Source: Ciceribacter sp. T2.26MG-112.2 (lineage in GTDB: Bacteria; Pseudomonadota; Alphaproteobacteria; Rhizobiales; Rhizobiaceae). From it: a DNA stretch of 64,000 nucleotides. The stretch lies in NCBI RefSeq assembly GCF_900492205.1, contig NZ_UEYQ01000002.1:248001-312000 (forward strand), given 5' to 3'. Below, piece by piece: positions 33,780 to 44,071 of the stretch (position 1 is its first letter; every line of letters starts with the position of its first letter). A program made the position numbers and the translations under genes. The notes beneath the pieces are model-generated. The model was not told the origin of the DNA. It saw nothing but the letters and a program-made list of their open reading frames with translations, and did no database searches.

Positions 33780-35111
33780 ATGCCCGGTCCCAAGGTCGTT
33801 CCCGTTCAAGGTGACGCGCATATGCCTGCCCGCGTCGACGTCGTCGTCATCGGTGGCGGCATTATCGGCGTGTCGACGGCGCTGGAGCTGGCCGAACGCG
33901 GGGTGTCGGTGGCGCTGTGCGAAAAGGGCGGCATCGGCGAGGAACAGTCGAGCCGAAACTGGGGCTGGGTGCGCATTTCCTGGCGCGATCCGCGCGAAGT
34001 GCCGCTGATGGCCGAGGCGATCCGCATCTGGCAGGGGCTCGACCAACGCATCGGGCGCGACACCGGCTACAAGCAATGCGGCATCGTCTTTGCCTCGATG
34101 GACGAGAAGTACGAAGCCAAGAACGCCGAATGGCCGGACATTCTCAGCGACTACCAGATGAAGTCGCGGATGATCGACGGACCGGAATTCAGCGGGCTCT
34201 ATCCGGGCATGAAGCACGACTTCAAGAGTGCGCTCTATACCCCGTCCGACGGCCGCGCGGAGCCCCAGAAGGCCGCACCGGCGATCGCCGAGGCCGCACG
34301 CGACAAGGGCGCGCATATCCTGACGAACTGCGCGGTGCGCGGCATCGAGACCTCGGGCGGAAAGATCGCCGGTGTGGTGACCGAGCGCGGCTCGATCGCC
34401 TGCAGTTCAGTCGTGCTCGCCGGCGGCGCCTGGTCGAGCCTGTTTGCCCGCAATGCCGGGATCGACCTGCCGCAGCTGAAGGTGATGAACACCGTCATCC
34501 GCACCAAGCCGATCGAAGGCGGGCCGGAACAGACGCTCTATGGCCGCGACTTCGCCTTCCGCAAGCGCCAGGACGGCGGCTATACCATCGCCTCGCGCTA
34601 CGATAACATCGTCGAAGTCGTGCCGGACAGCTTCCGCTACATGCTGAAGTTCCTGCCGGCGCTGAAGAGCGAATGGCGCTCGCTGCGCTTCCGCGTTTCC
34701 GGCCGCTTCCTGGAAGAAGGCCGCATGGCCCAGCGCTGGCGCATGGACGAGGAAACGCCGTTCGAGCGCTGCCGGGTGCTCGATCCGAAGCCCTCGGACA
34801 AGTGGACCAATCATGCGCTGGCCCAGTTGAAAAAGGACTACCCGGTCTTCGCCAAGGCGGAGATCGAGCAGCGCTGGGCGGGTTATATCGACGTGTCGCC
34901 GGATGCCGTTCCGGTGATTTCGCCGGTCGAGGAAGTTCCCGGCTTCTTCATCGCCACCGGCTTCTCCGGCCACGGTTTTGGCATCGGCCCAGGTGCCGGA
35001 CGCCTGATGGCCGACCTGGTGACGGGGCATACGCCTTGCGTCGACCCGACGTCGTTCCGGCTGTCGCGGTTCTTCGATGGCTCGAAGATCGAGGTCATCA
35101 GCGGGGTTTGA
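33780..35111 (+). CDS. DadA-like FAD-dependent oxidoreductase
   Basis: A 443-residue flavoprotein of the DAO superfamily. The dinucleotide-binding motif is VVVIGGGIIGVSTALELAER, and the C-terminal FAD element is FFIATGFSGHGFGIGPGAGR. Members oxidise D-amino acids, glycine derivatives or opines and pass electrons to the respiratory chain or oxygen. The ATG at 33780 follows AGGAG by ten bases. It is convergent with the permease gene at 35269, and a RIME-like element fills the gap. Together with the M19 and DmpA genes it hints at D-amino-acid metabolism, but the substrate is unproven. Confidence 0.87.
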   Translation: MPGPKVVPVQGDAHMPARVDVVVIGGGIIGVSTALELAERGVSVALCEKGGIGEEQSSRNWGWVRISWRDPREVPLMAEAIRIWQGLDQRIGRDTGYKQCGIVFASMDEKYEAKNAEWPDILSDYQMKSRMIDGPEFSGLYPGMKHDFKSALYTPSDGRAEPQKAAPAIAEAARDKGAHILTNCAVRGIETSGGKIAGVVTERGSIACSSVVLAGGAWSSLFARNAGIDLPQLKVMNTVIRTKPIEGGPEQTLYGRDFAFRKRQDGGYTIASRYDNIVEVVPDSFRYMLKFLPALKSEWRSLRFRVSGRFLEEGRMAQRWRMDEETPFERCRVLDPKPSDKWTNHALAQLKKDYPVFAKAEIEQRWAGYIDVSPDAVPVISPVEEVPGFFIATGFSGHGFGIGPGAGRLMADLVTGHTPCVDPTSFRLSRFFDGSKIEVISGV

Positions 35112-35268
35112 GCGGGCTCCCTCTTCTCCCCGGCGGGGAGAAGTGCCGAGCGCCCTTCGATGCGCTCAGGACGAGGCGATGAGGGGGCCATGCGCACTGA
35201 GATCGGTTGGCTTCGCCCCCCTCATCCGGCCCTTCGGGCCACCTTCTCCCCGTCGGGGAGAAGGGAGT
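35111..35268. repeat. RIME-like intergenic palindromic repeat (copy b)
   Basis: Begins CTCCCTCTTCTCCCC plus GGCGGGGAGAAG, continues GTGCCGAGCG, then CCCCTCATCCGGCCC, and ends CTTCTCCCC-GTC-GGGGAGAAG, a perfect nine-pair hairpin. It fills the whole gap between two convergent genes and may serve as their terminator. Confidence 0.8.
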
Positions 35269-36177
35269 TCAGCGTTTCATCATCCGCGGATCGAGCGCAT
35301 CGCGGATCGCGTCGCCGATATAGTTGACGCTGAGGACCGTGAGCGAGATGGCCAGGCCCGGCCAGAGCACGCGTGACGGGTTGATCTGCAGGAAGTTGGC
35401 GCCGTCGAACAAGAGACGACCCCAGGTCGGGAAGTCCGAGGGGAAGCCTAGGCCGAGGAAGGACAGCGCCGATTCCGTGATGATGGCCGAGGCGATGCCG
35501 AGGGTTGCAGAGACCATGATCGAGCTCATGACGTTCGGCAGGATATGCTTGAGGATCACCCGGTATTCCCACATGCCGCTCGCCTTGGCGGCCAGAACGA
35601 ATTCCTGGCTTTTGACGGCCAGCACGTCGCCACGCACGATGCGGGCGGTGTGCATCCAGCTGGTGATGCCGATGACGAAGACGATCAGGATGAAGATCCC
35701 GCTCTCCGGGCCGAAAGCGGCGCGCAGCGTATCGCGAAACAGCATGATGATGACCAGCAGCAGCGGCAAGAGCGGCAGGGCGAGGAACAGGTCGGTGATC
35801 CGCATCAAGAACCCGTCGATCCTCTTGAAGTAGCCGGACAGCACCCCGACCAGCGTGCCGAGCAGCAGGGCCAAAAGCATGGCCGTGATGCCGACGGCCA
35901 GCGAGATCTGCCCGCCGGCCAGCACCTGGGCCAGCATGTCGTGGCCGAGATTGTCGGTGCCGAACGGGTGGGCCCATGATGGCCCCTGGTTCTTCGCCTT
36001 GATGTCGATCTTGTTCGGGTCGATCGTGTGGATGAACGGCCCGAAATAGACCGCGGTGACGATGAAGGCGAAGACGATCAGGCCCGCGACGCCGCCCGGA
36101 TGGGCCCTGAACTGGTGCCAGAGATCGCCGGCAAACGAGCGGCCAGGCTTTTCGATGGTGGCGAGGGCGTCAGTCAT
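35269..36177 (-). CDS. Peptide ABC transporter permease (DppC/OppC type)
   Basis: A 302-residue permease. It has a cytoplasmic N-terminus, WAHPFGTDNLGHDMLAQVL, a DppC-type loop, and the docking loop with ASGMWEYRVILKHILPNV. The ATG at 36177 overlaps the end of the upstream permease by eight bases. It is the third gene of a minus-strand SBP-permease-permease operon. Confidence 0.9.
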   Translation of the reverse strand: MTDALATIEKPGRSFAGDLWHQFRAHPGGVAGLIVFAFIVTAVYFGPFIHTIDPNKIDIKAKNQGPSWAHPFGTDNLGHDMLAQVLAGGQISLAVGITAMLLALLLGTLVGVLSGYFKRIDGFLMRITDLFLALPLLPLLLVIIMLFRDTLRAAFGPESGIFILIVFVIGITSWMHTARIVRGDVLAVKSQEFVLAAKASGMWEYRVILKHILPNVMSSIMVSATLGIASAIITESALSFLGLGFPSDFPTWGRLLFDGANFLQINPSRVLWPGLAISLTVLSVNYIGDAIRDALDPRMMKR

Positions 36178-37180
36178 AGCGAATCCTCGGGTCGAGAATG
36201 CCGTAAAGCACGTCGGCAATCAGGTTGAAGAGGACGATCAGCACCGCGAAGATGAAGGTGAGCGTCTGTACCAGCGGGATGTCGGCGCCCTGGATGGCGG
36301 TGATCAGCAATTGGCCGAGCCCGTTCACCCGGAAGATCTGCTCGGTGATGATGGCCCCGGAAAAGATGGTCGGCACGCCGAGCGCGATGACCGTCACCAC
36401 CGGGATCAGGCTGTTGCGCAGCACGTGGACCAGAAGCACGACCTTTTCCTTCACCCCCTTGGCGCGCGCGGTGCGGACATAGTCCTGATGCAGGTTGTCG
36501 AGCATGGAGGCACGGACGAAGCGGCTGATCTGCGAGGTGTTGTAGAGGGTGAGCACCAGCACCGGCAGGAACATTTGCCTGATTTGCGCGACGAAGCTCG
36601 ACCAGTCGTTGACGACGAGATTGGTGTCGTAGATCGACGGGAACCACTGCAGATAGGAGCTGAAGATGACGATCAGCAGCACGCCGGTGAAGAAGGTCGG
36701 GACCGAATAGCCGACCATCGAGACGAAGGTGCCGATCTGGTCGAAGACCGAATACTGCTTGTAGGCGGAGATGACGCCGATCGGGATCGCCAGCAAGACG
36801 CCGAAGACATAGGACAGACCGACGACCCAGAGCGTCTGCGGCAGGCGCTGGACGATCAGGTCGACGACCGGGCTGCGGGTGGCCCAGGACAGAACGCGCA
36901 GGCGCTCGCCGCTGCCGACGGTGATCCCGGTGATCTGTTCGAAGATGTTCAGCGGTTCGTTGATGAAGAACTGCTGCAGCCATTTGAGGAAGCGGATGAA
37001 GAATGGTTGATCCAGGCCCAGTGCTGCTCGCATCTGTTCGCGAACTTCGGGCGGAATGGTCAGGGGGAGGTCGCCAAGGGGATCGTTGGGAGCGAGATCC
37101 AGCAGAGCGAAGATAATGAAGCTGATAATCAGCAGAGTCGGGATTGCAAACAGCAATCGCCGCAGAGTGTAGGTGAACAT
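36170..37180 (-). CDS. Peptide ABC transporter permease (DppB/OppB type)
   Basis: A 336-residue permease starting MFTYTLRRLLFAIPTLLIIS, a typical DppB start. The docking loop reads LHQDYVRTARAKGVKEKVVL. It lies 73 bases after the SBP gene and overlaps the following permease by eight bases. ATPases for this transporter are not on this strand; they are encoded as a fused protein at 40506. Confidence 0.9.
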   Translation of the reverse strand: MFTYTLRRLLFAIPTLLIISFIIFALLDLAPNDPLGDLPLTIPPEVREQMRAALGLDQPFFIRFLKWLQQFFINEPLNIFEQITGITVGSGERLRVLSWATRSPVVDLIVQRLPQTLWVVGLSYVFGVLLAIPIGVISAYKQYSVFDQIGTFVSMVGYSVPTFFTGVLLIVIFSSYLQWFPSIYDTNLVVNDWSSFVAQIRQMFLPVLVLTLYNTSQISRFVRASMLDNLHQDYVRTARAKGVKEKVVLLVHVLRNSLIPVVTVIALGVPTIFSGAIITEQIFRVNGLGQLLITAIQGADIPLVQTLTFIFAVLIVLFNLIADVLYGILDPRIRYD

Positions 37181-37253
37181 CGGAGGGGTCCCTGACTGTC
37201 ACGAAGAGGGCGGTCGCCGGGCCGGCGGGAATGCAGGCCCGGCGAAACGGCAC

Positions 37254-38960
37254 TTACTTCTTGCGCTTCCAGTCAGCGACGTTCCACAATTCGCTGTCCC
37301 AGGCATTCATGCGCACGCCCTCGAGGGTGACGGAATGGGACGAGACGTTGCCGCGATGGATGAGCGGGATCTGCGCCACGTCGTTGGTCAGCATGTCGTT
37401 CAACTTCTTGGCGATGACGGCGCGGTCCTCGATCTTGGCGGTCTTGCCGAGTTCGACAACCAGCTTGTCGTATTCCGGGTTGCAGTAGCGGACGATGTTC
37501 TCACCCTGCCACCCGGTCGCGGGGCTCGGGATCTTGTCGCACATCCAGCCGGCCATGTACTTCTCGGGATCGGTGCCGTCGAAGTTGTTGGTGTACATCT
37601 GTACGTCGGCATAGAACTTCTGGAAGGTATCCGGGGATGCCGGGTCGCCGCCGAAGAAGACGTTGGCGGCAATGTTGCGCAATTCGGTCTCCACGCCGAT
37701 CTGCGACCACATGTCCTTGATCAGCGCCTGAGCGGCCTGGCGGACCGAATTGGTCGAGGTCTGGAAGAGGAAGGAAAGCTTCGCGCCGTCCTTGGCACGG
37801 ATGCCGTCGGGACCCTTTGCCCAGCCGGCATCGTCGAGCAGCTTGTTGGCGGCATCGATGTCCTGCTTCAGGCACCAGTCGACGTCGGTCGACTTGTAGA
37901 TATCCGGGGCCGGCAGGATGTTGCAGGTCGGCTGGCCCGATTCGCCGTAGCCGGCCTCGTCGATGATGTCGCGGTCGATAGCGAGCGACAGGGCCTTCTT
38001 CACGGCCGGGTCAGAAAGAGCCGGATGCGGGCCTGCCTCCTTGGTGGAGCGCTTGTCTCCGAGCGAGGAATCGACGGCAAAGGGGTTCACGTCGATGCGC
38101 TCTACCTGGGTACCGAAGGCGGTGACGAGCGTTCCCTTGCCGGCTGCCATCATCGTGGCGAGGATTTCCGGTTCCACCTGCATGTTCCAGGCATAGTCGA
38201 ATTCGCCGGTTTCGAGCACGGCGCGGGCGGCCGATGCCGCATCACCGCCGCCCTTGAGCGTCACGGTGGCGAAAGCGGGCTTGGCCGGGTCGCGATAGTT
38301 CGGATTGGCCTCGAAGGTGATGACGTCGCTCGGCTTGAATTCCTTGACGACGAAGGGGCCGGTGCCGATCGGGCCGAAATTGGCGGCGGTGCATTCCGGA
38401 GCCTTGGCACCGAGGCAATCCTTGAACTGGGCCGCCTGGATGATCGGCGACTGGGCGCCGACGAAGGCGCTGTAGGGATAGGGCTTGGCCTCGGAGAAGG
38501 AGATCTTGATGGTGGAGGCATCGACCGCCTCGACATTGGTCACGCCTTCGTAATAGGCGGCCTGGGCGCAGCCGCCATCCGGCGCCGTGCAGTATTTCCA
38601 GGTGAAGATGGCATCGTCTGCGGTGACTGGCGTGCCATCCGACCACTTGAGGTCCGGTTTCAGCTTCCAGGTGATGCTCTTCAGGTCGGCGGCGACGCCG
38701 CCGTTCTCAACCGTCGGGATTTCCGCGGCGAGCATGGGCACGAGCGTGCCGGTCTCGTCATAGCGTGCCAGCGGCTCGATCACCATGGACGCACTGTAGA
38801 CCTCCTTGGTGCCGCCGGAGAGGTAAGGATTGAGCGTCGATACGGCCTGCCAGAAGAGGATCTTGAGCTCACCGTCCGAGCCGCGTTCGGCTAGCGCCGG
38901 CGCTGCCTGGAAGGCCAGCGCCGCAGCCGATGCTGCCAATAGAATACGGAATTTATGCAT
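37254..38960 (-). CDS. Peptide ABC transporter, substrate-binding protein
   Basis: A 568-residue SBP_bac_5 protein with a signal peptide of 24 residues (ending PALA). The body has IGTGPFVVKEFKPSDVITFE, typical of the family. It has six or more cysteines (for example YCTAPDGGCAQ and DCLGAKAPEC), more than most homologues, which could form disulphides in the periplasm. It begins the minus-strand half of a divergent transport locus; M20 and fused ATPase genes lie on the opposite strand. Confidence 0.9.
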   Translation of the reverse strand: MHKFRILLAASAAALAFQAAPALAERGSDGELKILFWQAVSTLNPYLSGGTKEVYSASMVIEPLARYDETGTLVPMLAAEIPTVENGGVAADLKSITWKLKPDLKWSDGTPVTADDAIFTWKYCTAPDGGCAQAAYYEGVTNVEAVDASTIKISFSEAKPYPYSAFVGAQSPIIQAAQFKDCLGAKAPECTAANFGPIGTGPFVVKEFKPSDVITFEANPNYRDPAKPAFATVTLKGGGDAASAARAVLETGEFDYAWNMQVEPEILATMMAAGKGTLVTAFGTQVERIDVNPFAVDSSLGDKRSTKEAGPHPALSDPAVKKALSLAIDRDIIDEAGYGESGQPTCNILPAPDIYKSTDVDWCLKQDIDAANKLLDDAGWAKGPDGIRAKDGAKLSFLFQTSTNSVRQAAQALIKDMWSQIGVETELRNIAANVFFGGDPASPDTFQKFYADVQMYTNNFDGTDPEKYMAGWMCDKIPSPATGWQGENIVRYCNPEYDKLVVELGKTAKIEDRAVIAKKLNDMLTNDVAQIPLIHRGNVSSHSVTLEGVRMNAWDSELWNVADWKRKK

Positions 38961-39284
38961 GTCGTCATTCCCCTGTTTTTATCGTTGGAGTTGTGAACGT
39001 CAGTGCTGCCTGAAGGAGAGTTCCCGTTCTCCCGGCAATCAAGGCCAATCCCAGTTATCTTGCTGGCCCTGTTCGCTAATTTTGATTTCCTGGCCTCCGT
39101 TTGAAGTGCTTTCCCGCTCGGAAAATCGGTCCGTAACCCGCAGGACTGATCAAAATTTGAGCCATCTAAGCATAGGCCTATTTTCCGTTCAAGGCGGAAA
39201 ATTGCGGCTTGCAAAAGCGCTTTGAGGCAGCGCAGTATGGCGCAACAAGAGTGGGAACGACAAGAAAAACCGAGGATCGAACAC
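38961..39284. promoter_or_regulatory. Divergent promoter region with inverted repeats
   Basis: This 324-base region separates the two halves of the transporter locus. It holds TTTTCCG (39181-39187) and CGGAAAA (39195-39201), an inverted repeat with a seven-base spacer, and AATTTTGAT (39078-39086) with ATCAAAATT (39149-39157), a nine-base inverted repeat whose arms are 62 bases apart. These suggest shared binding sites for a regulator acting on both transcripts. No protein gene is visible. Confidence 0.55.
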
Positions 39285-40448
39285 ATGCCTGTGTTGAACC
39301 GTGCCAGCGAATTGCAGGGCGAGGTGGCTGCCTGGCGCCGCCATCTTCACGAGAACCCCGAACTCCTGTTCGACGTCTACGAGACGGCCGAATTCGTTGC
39401 GGACAAGCTGACCTCCTTCGGGTGTGACGTCGTCGAGACCGGCATCGGCCGGACCGGCGTCGTCGCCATCATCAAGGGCAATCGTGGCGACGGGCCGGTC
39501 GTCGGGTTTCGCGCCGACATGGATGCGCTGCCGATCTACGAGACGAGCGGCAAGGAATGGGCGTCGAAGACGCCGGGCAAGATGCATGCCTGTGGTCATG
39601 ACGGGCATACCGCCATGCTGCTGGGGGCCGCGAAGTATCTCGCCGAGACCCGCAATTTCCGCGGCTCGGTCGCGGTGATCTTCCAGCCGGCCGAAGAGGG
39701 CGGCGGCGGTGGCCGCGAAATGGTCGAGGACGGCATGATGGAGACCTTCGGGATTTCCCAGGTCTACGGCATGCACAATCATCCCGGCATTCCGGTCGGC
39801 CACTTCGCCACCCGCAAGGGCTCGGTGATGGCGGCGGCCGACGAGTTCGAGATCATCGTGCACGGGCGCGGCGGGCATGCGGCCCAGCCGCACAAGACCA
39901 TCGACCCGGTGCTGGTTTCCTCCCACATCGTCATTGCACTCCAGGCGATCGCCTCCCGCGAGGTCGATCCGCTGCAATCCGTGGTCGTGACGGTGGCGAC
40001 GGTGCATGGCGGCGAGGCGTCGAACGTGATCCCCAATACGGTGAAGCTGACCGGCACGGTGCGCACGCTCCTGCCTGAGACCCGCGACTATGCCGAGCGT
40101 CGCCTGAGCGAAGTGGCGAACGGCATTGCGGCCAGTTTCGCAGCGCGGGTCGATGTGCATTATCGACGCGGCTATCCGGTGACCTTCAACCATCCCCACG
40201 AGACGGAGTTCGCGCTCGGCGTGATGCGGCGGATTTCCGGAGAGCGGGCCGTCGAAGGCGAGATAGCGCCGATGATGGGGGCGGAGGACTTCTCCTACAT
40301 GCTGGAGGCTCGTCCCGGCAGCTTCGTCTTCATCGGCAACGGCGACAGCGCCAATCTTCACCATTCCGCCTACGACTTCAACGACGAGGCGATCCCCTAC
40401 GGCATCAGCTATTGGGTAACGCTCGCGGAGACGGCGCTCGCGGCGTAA
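39285..40448 (+). CDS. M20-family amidohydrolase (hippurate/N-acyl-amino-acid type)
   Basis: A 387-residue enzyme, the usual length for M20D amidohydrolases. Metal-binding motifs are KMHACGHDGHTAML, FQPAEEGGGG (Glu pair) and YGMHNHPGIPVG, with GAEDFSYML near the C-terminus. The ATG at 39285 follows GAGGATC; a longer version from 39222 is possible but less typical. These enzymes release the acyl group from N-acyl or peptide-like substrates. It lies 57 bases before the ATPase gene, so the imported substrate is probably an N-acylated or peptide compound. Confidence 0.9.
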   Translation: MPVLNRASELQGEVAAWRRHLHENPELLFDVYETAEFVADKLTSFGCDVVETGIGRTGVVAIIKGNRGDGPVVGFRADMDALPIYETSGKEWASKTPGKMHACGHDGHTAMLLGAAKYLAETRNFRGSVAVIFQPAEEGGGGGREMVEDGMMETFGISQVYGMHNHPGIPVGHFATRKGSVMAAADEFEIIVHGRGGHAAQPHKTIDPVLVSSHIVIALQAIASREVDPLQSVVVTVATVHGGEASNVIPNTVKLTGTVRTLLPETRDYAERRLSEVANGIAASFAARVDVHYRRGYPVTFNHPHETEFALGVMRRISGERAVEGEIAPMMGAEDFSYMLEARPGSFVFIGNGDSANLHHSAYDFNDEAIPYGISYWVTLAETALAA

Positions 40449-40505
40449 GGCCGCGCCCCCCCCCAAGCAGTTGTCGGAAATCGCAGGCTTCAAGGGACGT
40501 GTCGG

Positions 40506-42341
<1,836 letters not shown>

Positions 42342-42503
42342 GGCAGGCTCTGAAGGCGGGACGGGGCGGCGCTTTCGTCGGCGGCCGCTTCCGCTTTCCG
42401 ATCGCCTTCGCTCGTTGAACTTCATCCGCCCTTAAACAAACATCCGTCATTGTCTTCGGCTAGGCCAGTGTGTGATCGTGGCCGAGCATTGGCGGGGAGT
42501 GGC

Positions 42504-43163
42504 ATGGCAGATACGGATGGGGCGCATGCGGACGATGCCGGGGCGACCGGCGCCCGCCGGCATGGTGGCAGGCTTTCCGACATCCTGACGAGCATTGCCG
42601 GCGACGAAACTCGCGATCGCGTCTCCGTCGCGGACATTTTCCAGGCCATGGGCGACCGCGCCTTCGGTGCGCTGATCCTGATCTTTGCGCTGCCGAACGT
42701 CATCCCGACACCGCCGGGAACCTCGGCGCTGACCGGTGCACCCCTGGTGTTCTTGTCGGCGCAACTGATGCTCGGCCAGTCGCCATGGCTGCCGAGGATC
42801 ATCGCCGACCGTTCCATGACGCGAAGCGATTTCGCCTCGATCGTCAGCCGGATTTCGCCCTGGCTGGCGCGCGGCGAGCGCATGCTGCGGCCCAGGCTCA
42901 GTTTCTTGATCTATCCGCCGGCCGAATATGTCATCGGCCTGCTCTGTCTTATCCTGGCGATCATCCTCACCCTGCCGGTGCCGCTCGGCAATATCCTGCC
43001 GGCAATCGCCATCTGCCTGTTTTCCTGCGGTATTCTCGAGCGTGACGGTGTCTTCATCCTGCTCGGCACGGCGATATTTACGGTGGCGGTGAGCGTCGTC
43101 GCGGGCGTGCTCTACGCGTTGCTCAAGGGGTTCATCCTGCTTATCAACGCCGTCGTGGTGTGA
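42504..43163 (+). CDS. exoD: Exopolysaccharide synthesis protein ExoD
   Basis: A 219-residue membrane protein of the ExoD family. The family core DIFQAMGDRAFGALILIFAL then PNVIPTPPGTS is intact, followed by QLMLGQSPWLP and several C-terminal hydrophobic helices. In Sinorhizobium meliloti ExoD affects exopolysaccharide, alkaline tolerance and nodule invasion, by an unknown mechanism. The ATG at 42504 has GGGGAG upstream. It follows the transporter ATPase by 162 bases and is probably a separate transcript. Confidence 0.85.
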   Translation: MADTDGAHADDAGATGARRHGGRLSDILTSIAGDETRDRVSVADIFQAMGDRAFGALILIFALPNVIPTPPGTSALTGAPLVFLSAQLMLGQSPWLPRIIADRSMTRSDFASIVSRISPWLARGERMLRPRLSFLIYPPAEYVIGLLCLILAIILTLPVPLGNILPAIAICLFSCGILERDGVFILLGTAIFTVAVSVVAGVLYALLKGFILLINAVVV

Positions 43164-43257
43164 TCGACCGAAATAGGGGGTTTCGCCGGCTTGTCCTTTG
43201 CAAAGCAGGACTGTCGGCCTATCCTGTCGACATCGATCGTTTCGCGCAGGACATGCC

Positions 43258-44046
43258 ATGTTGATCTCACTCTACCAGATGCAGCCGATTTCGGGCGATG
43301 CCGCGGCCAATCTTTCCAAGATCGCTCAAGCCGCGGCGGCGGCCTCGGACATGGGGGCGGACCTTCTGGTCACCCCGGAGCTTTCCACCACCGGCTATGC
43401 CTTGAGCCCGGACCAGTTCGCCGAGATCGCCGAGGGCCGCGACGGAGACATTGTGGGAGCGCTCAGCGAGATCGCCGCCGAATTCGAGATTGCCATCTGC
43501 GCCGGTTTTGCCGAGCGGGACGGGGAGGCGGTCTATAACAGCGCCGTCCTCGTGCGCCCCGACGGGGCCAGCGAATTCTATCGCAAGGGCCATCTCTACG
43601 GCGAGGCCGAACGGGCCGCCTTTGCGCCGGGCGGCGATCTGCCACATGTCTTCGATTTCGCCGGCATCCGCACCGGCATGCTGATCTGCTACGACGTCGA
43701 GTTTCCCGAATATGTCCGCACGCTGGCGCTGGCCGGCGCCGAACTTGTCCTGGTGCCGACGGCCTTGCCGGCCGGACCGATCAGCCGGCGCGTGGCGGAC
43801 ATGGTGGTGCCTACCCGTGCCTTCGAGAACGGCATGTTCATCGTCTATGCCGACCTGTGCGGCGAGGAGGGCGCGCTCTCCTACAGCGGCCGCTCCGTCA
43901 TCGTCGGCCCGGACGGCGACGAACTGGCCCGCGCCGGCACGCGCGAAACGTTGCTCGTCGCGGAAATCGAGCTATCCGCCTATGACGACTGCCGCAAGCA
44001 GAACCCCTATCTCAGCGACCGCCGTCCGACACTCTATCGCCTGTGA
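43258..44046 (+). CDS. Nitrilase-superfamily carbon-nitrogen hydrolase
   Basis: A 262-residue hydrolase with the full Glu-Lys-Cys triad: Glu41 in VTPELSTTGY, Lys110 in EFYRKGHLYGEAE and Cys144 in MLICYDVEFPE. It hydrolyses a C-N bond, as an amidase or a deaminated-glutathione amidase-type enzyme; compact length and the LICYDVEFPE motif fit the aliphatic amidase or NIT-like group. The ATG has AGGACATGCC upstream. It is convergent with the RTX gene, 25 bases away. Confidence 0.9.
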   Translation: MLISLYQMQPISGDAAANLSKIAQAAAAASDMGADLLVTPELSTTGYALSPDQFAEIAEGRDGDIVGALSEIAAEFEIAICAGFAERDGEAVYNSAVLVRPDGASEFYRKGHLYGEAERAAFAPGGDLPHVFDFAGIRTGMLICYDVEFPEYVRTLALAGAELVLVPTALPAGPISRRVADMVVPTRAFENGMFIVYADLCGEEGALSYSGRSVIVGPDGDELARAGTRETLLVAEIELSAYDDCRKQNPYLSDRRPTLYRL

Positions 44047-44071
44047 TGGAGCGCTGCGGTTCTCTGCCGGT

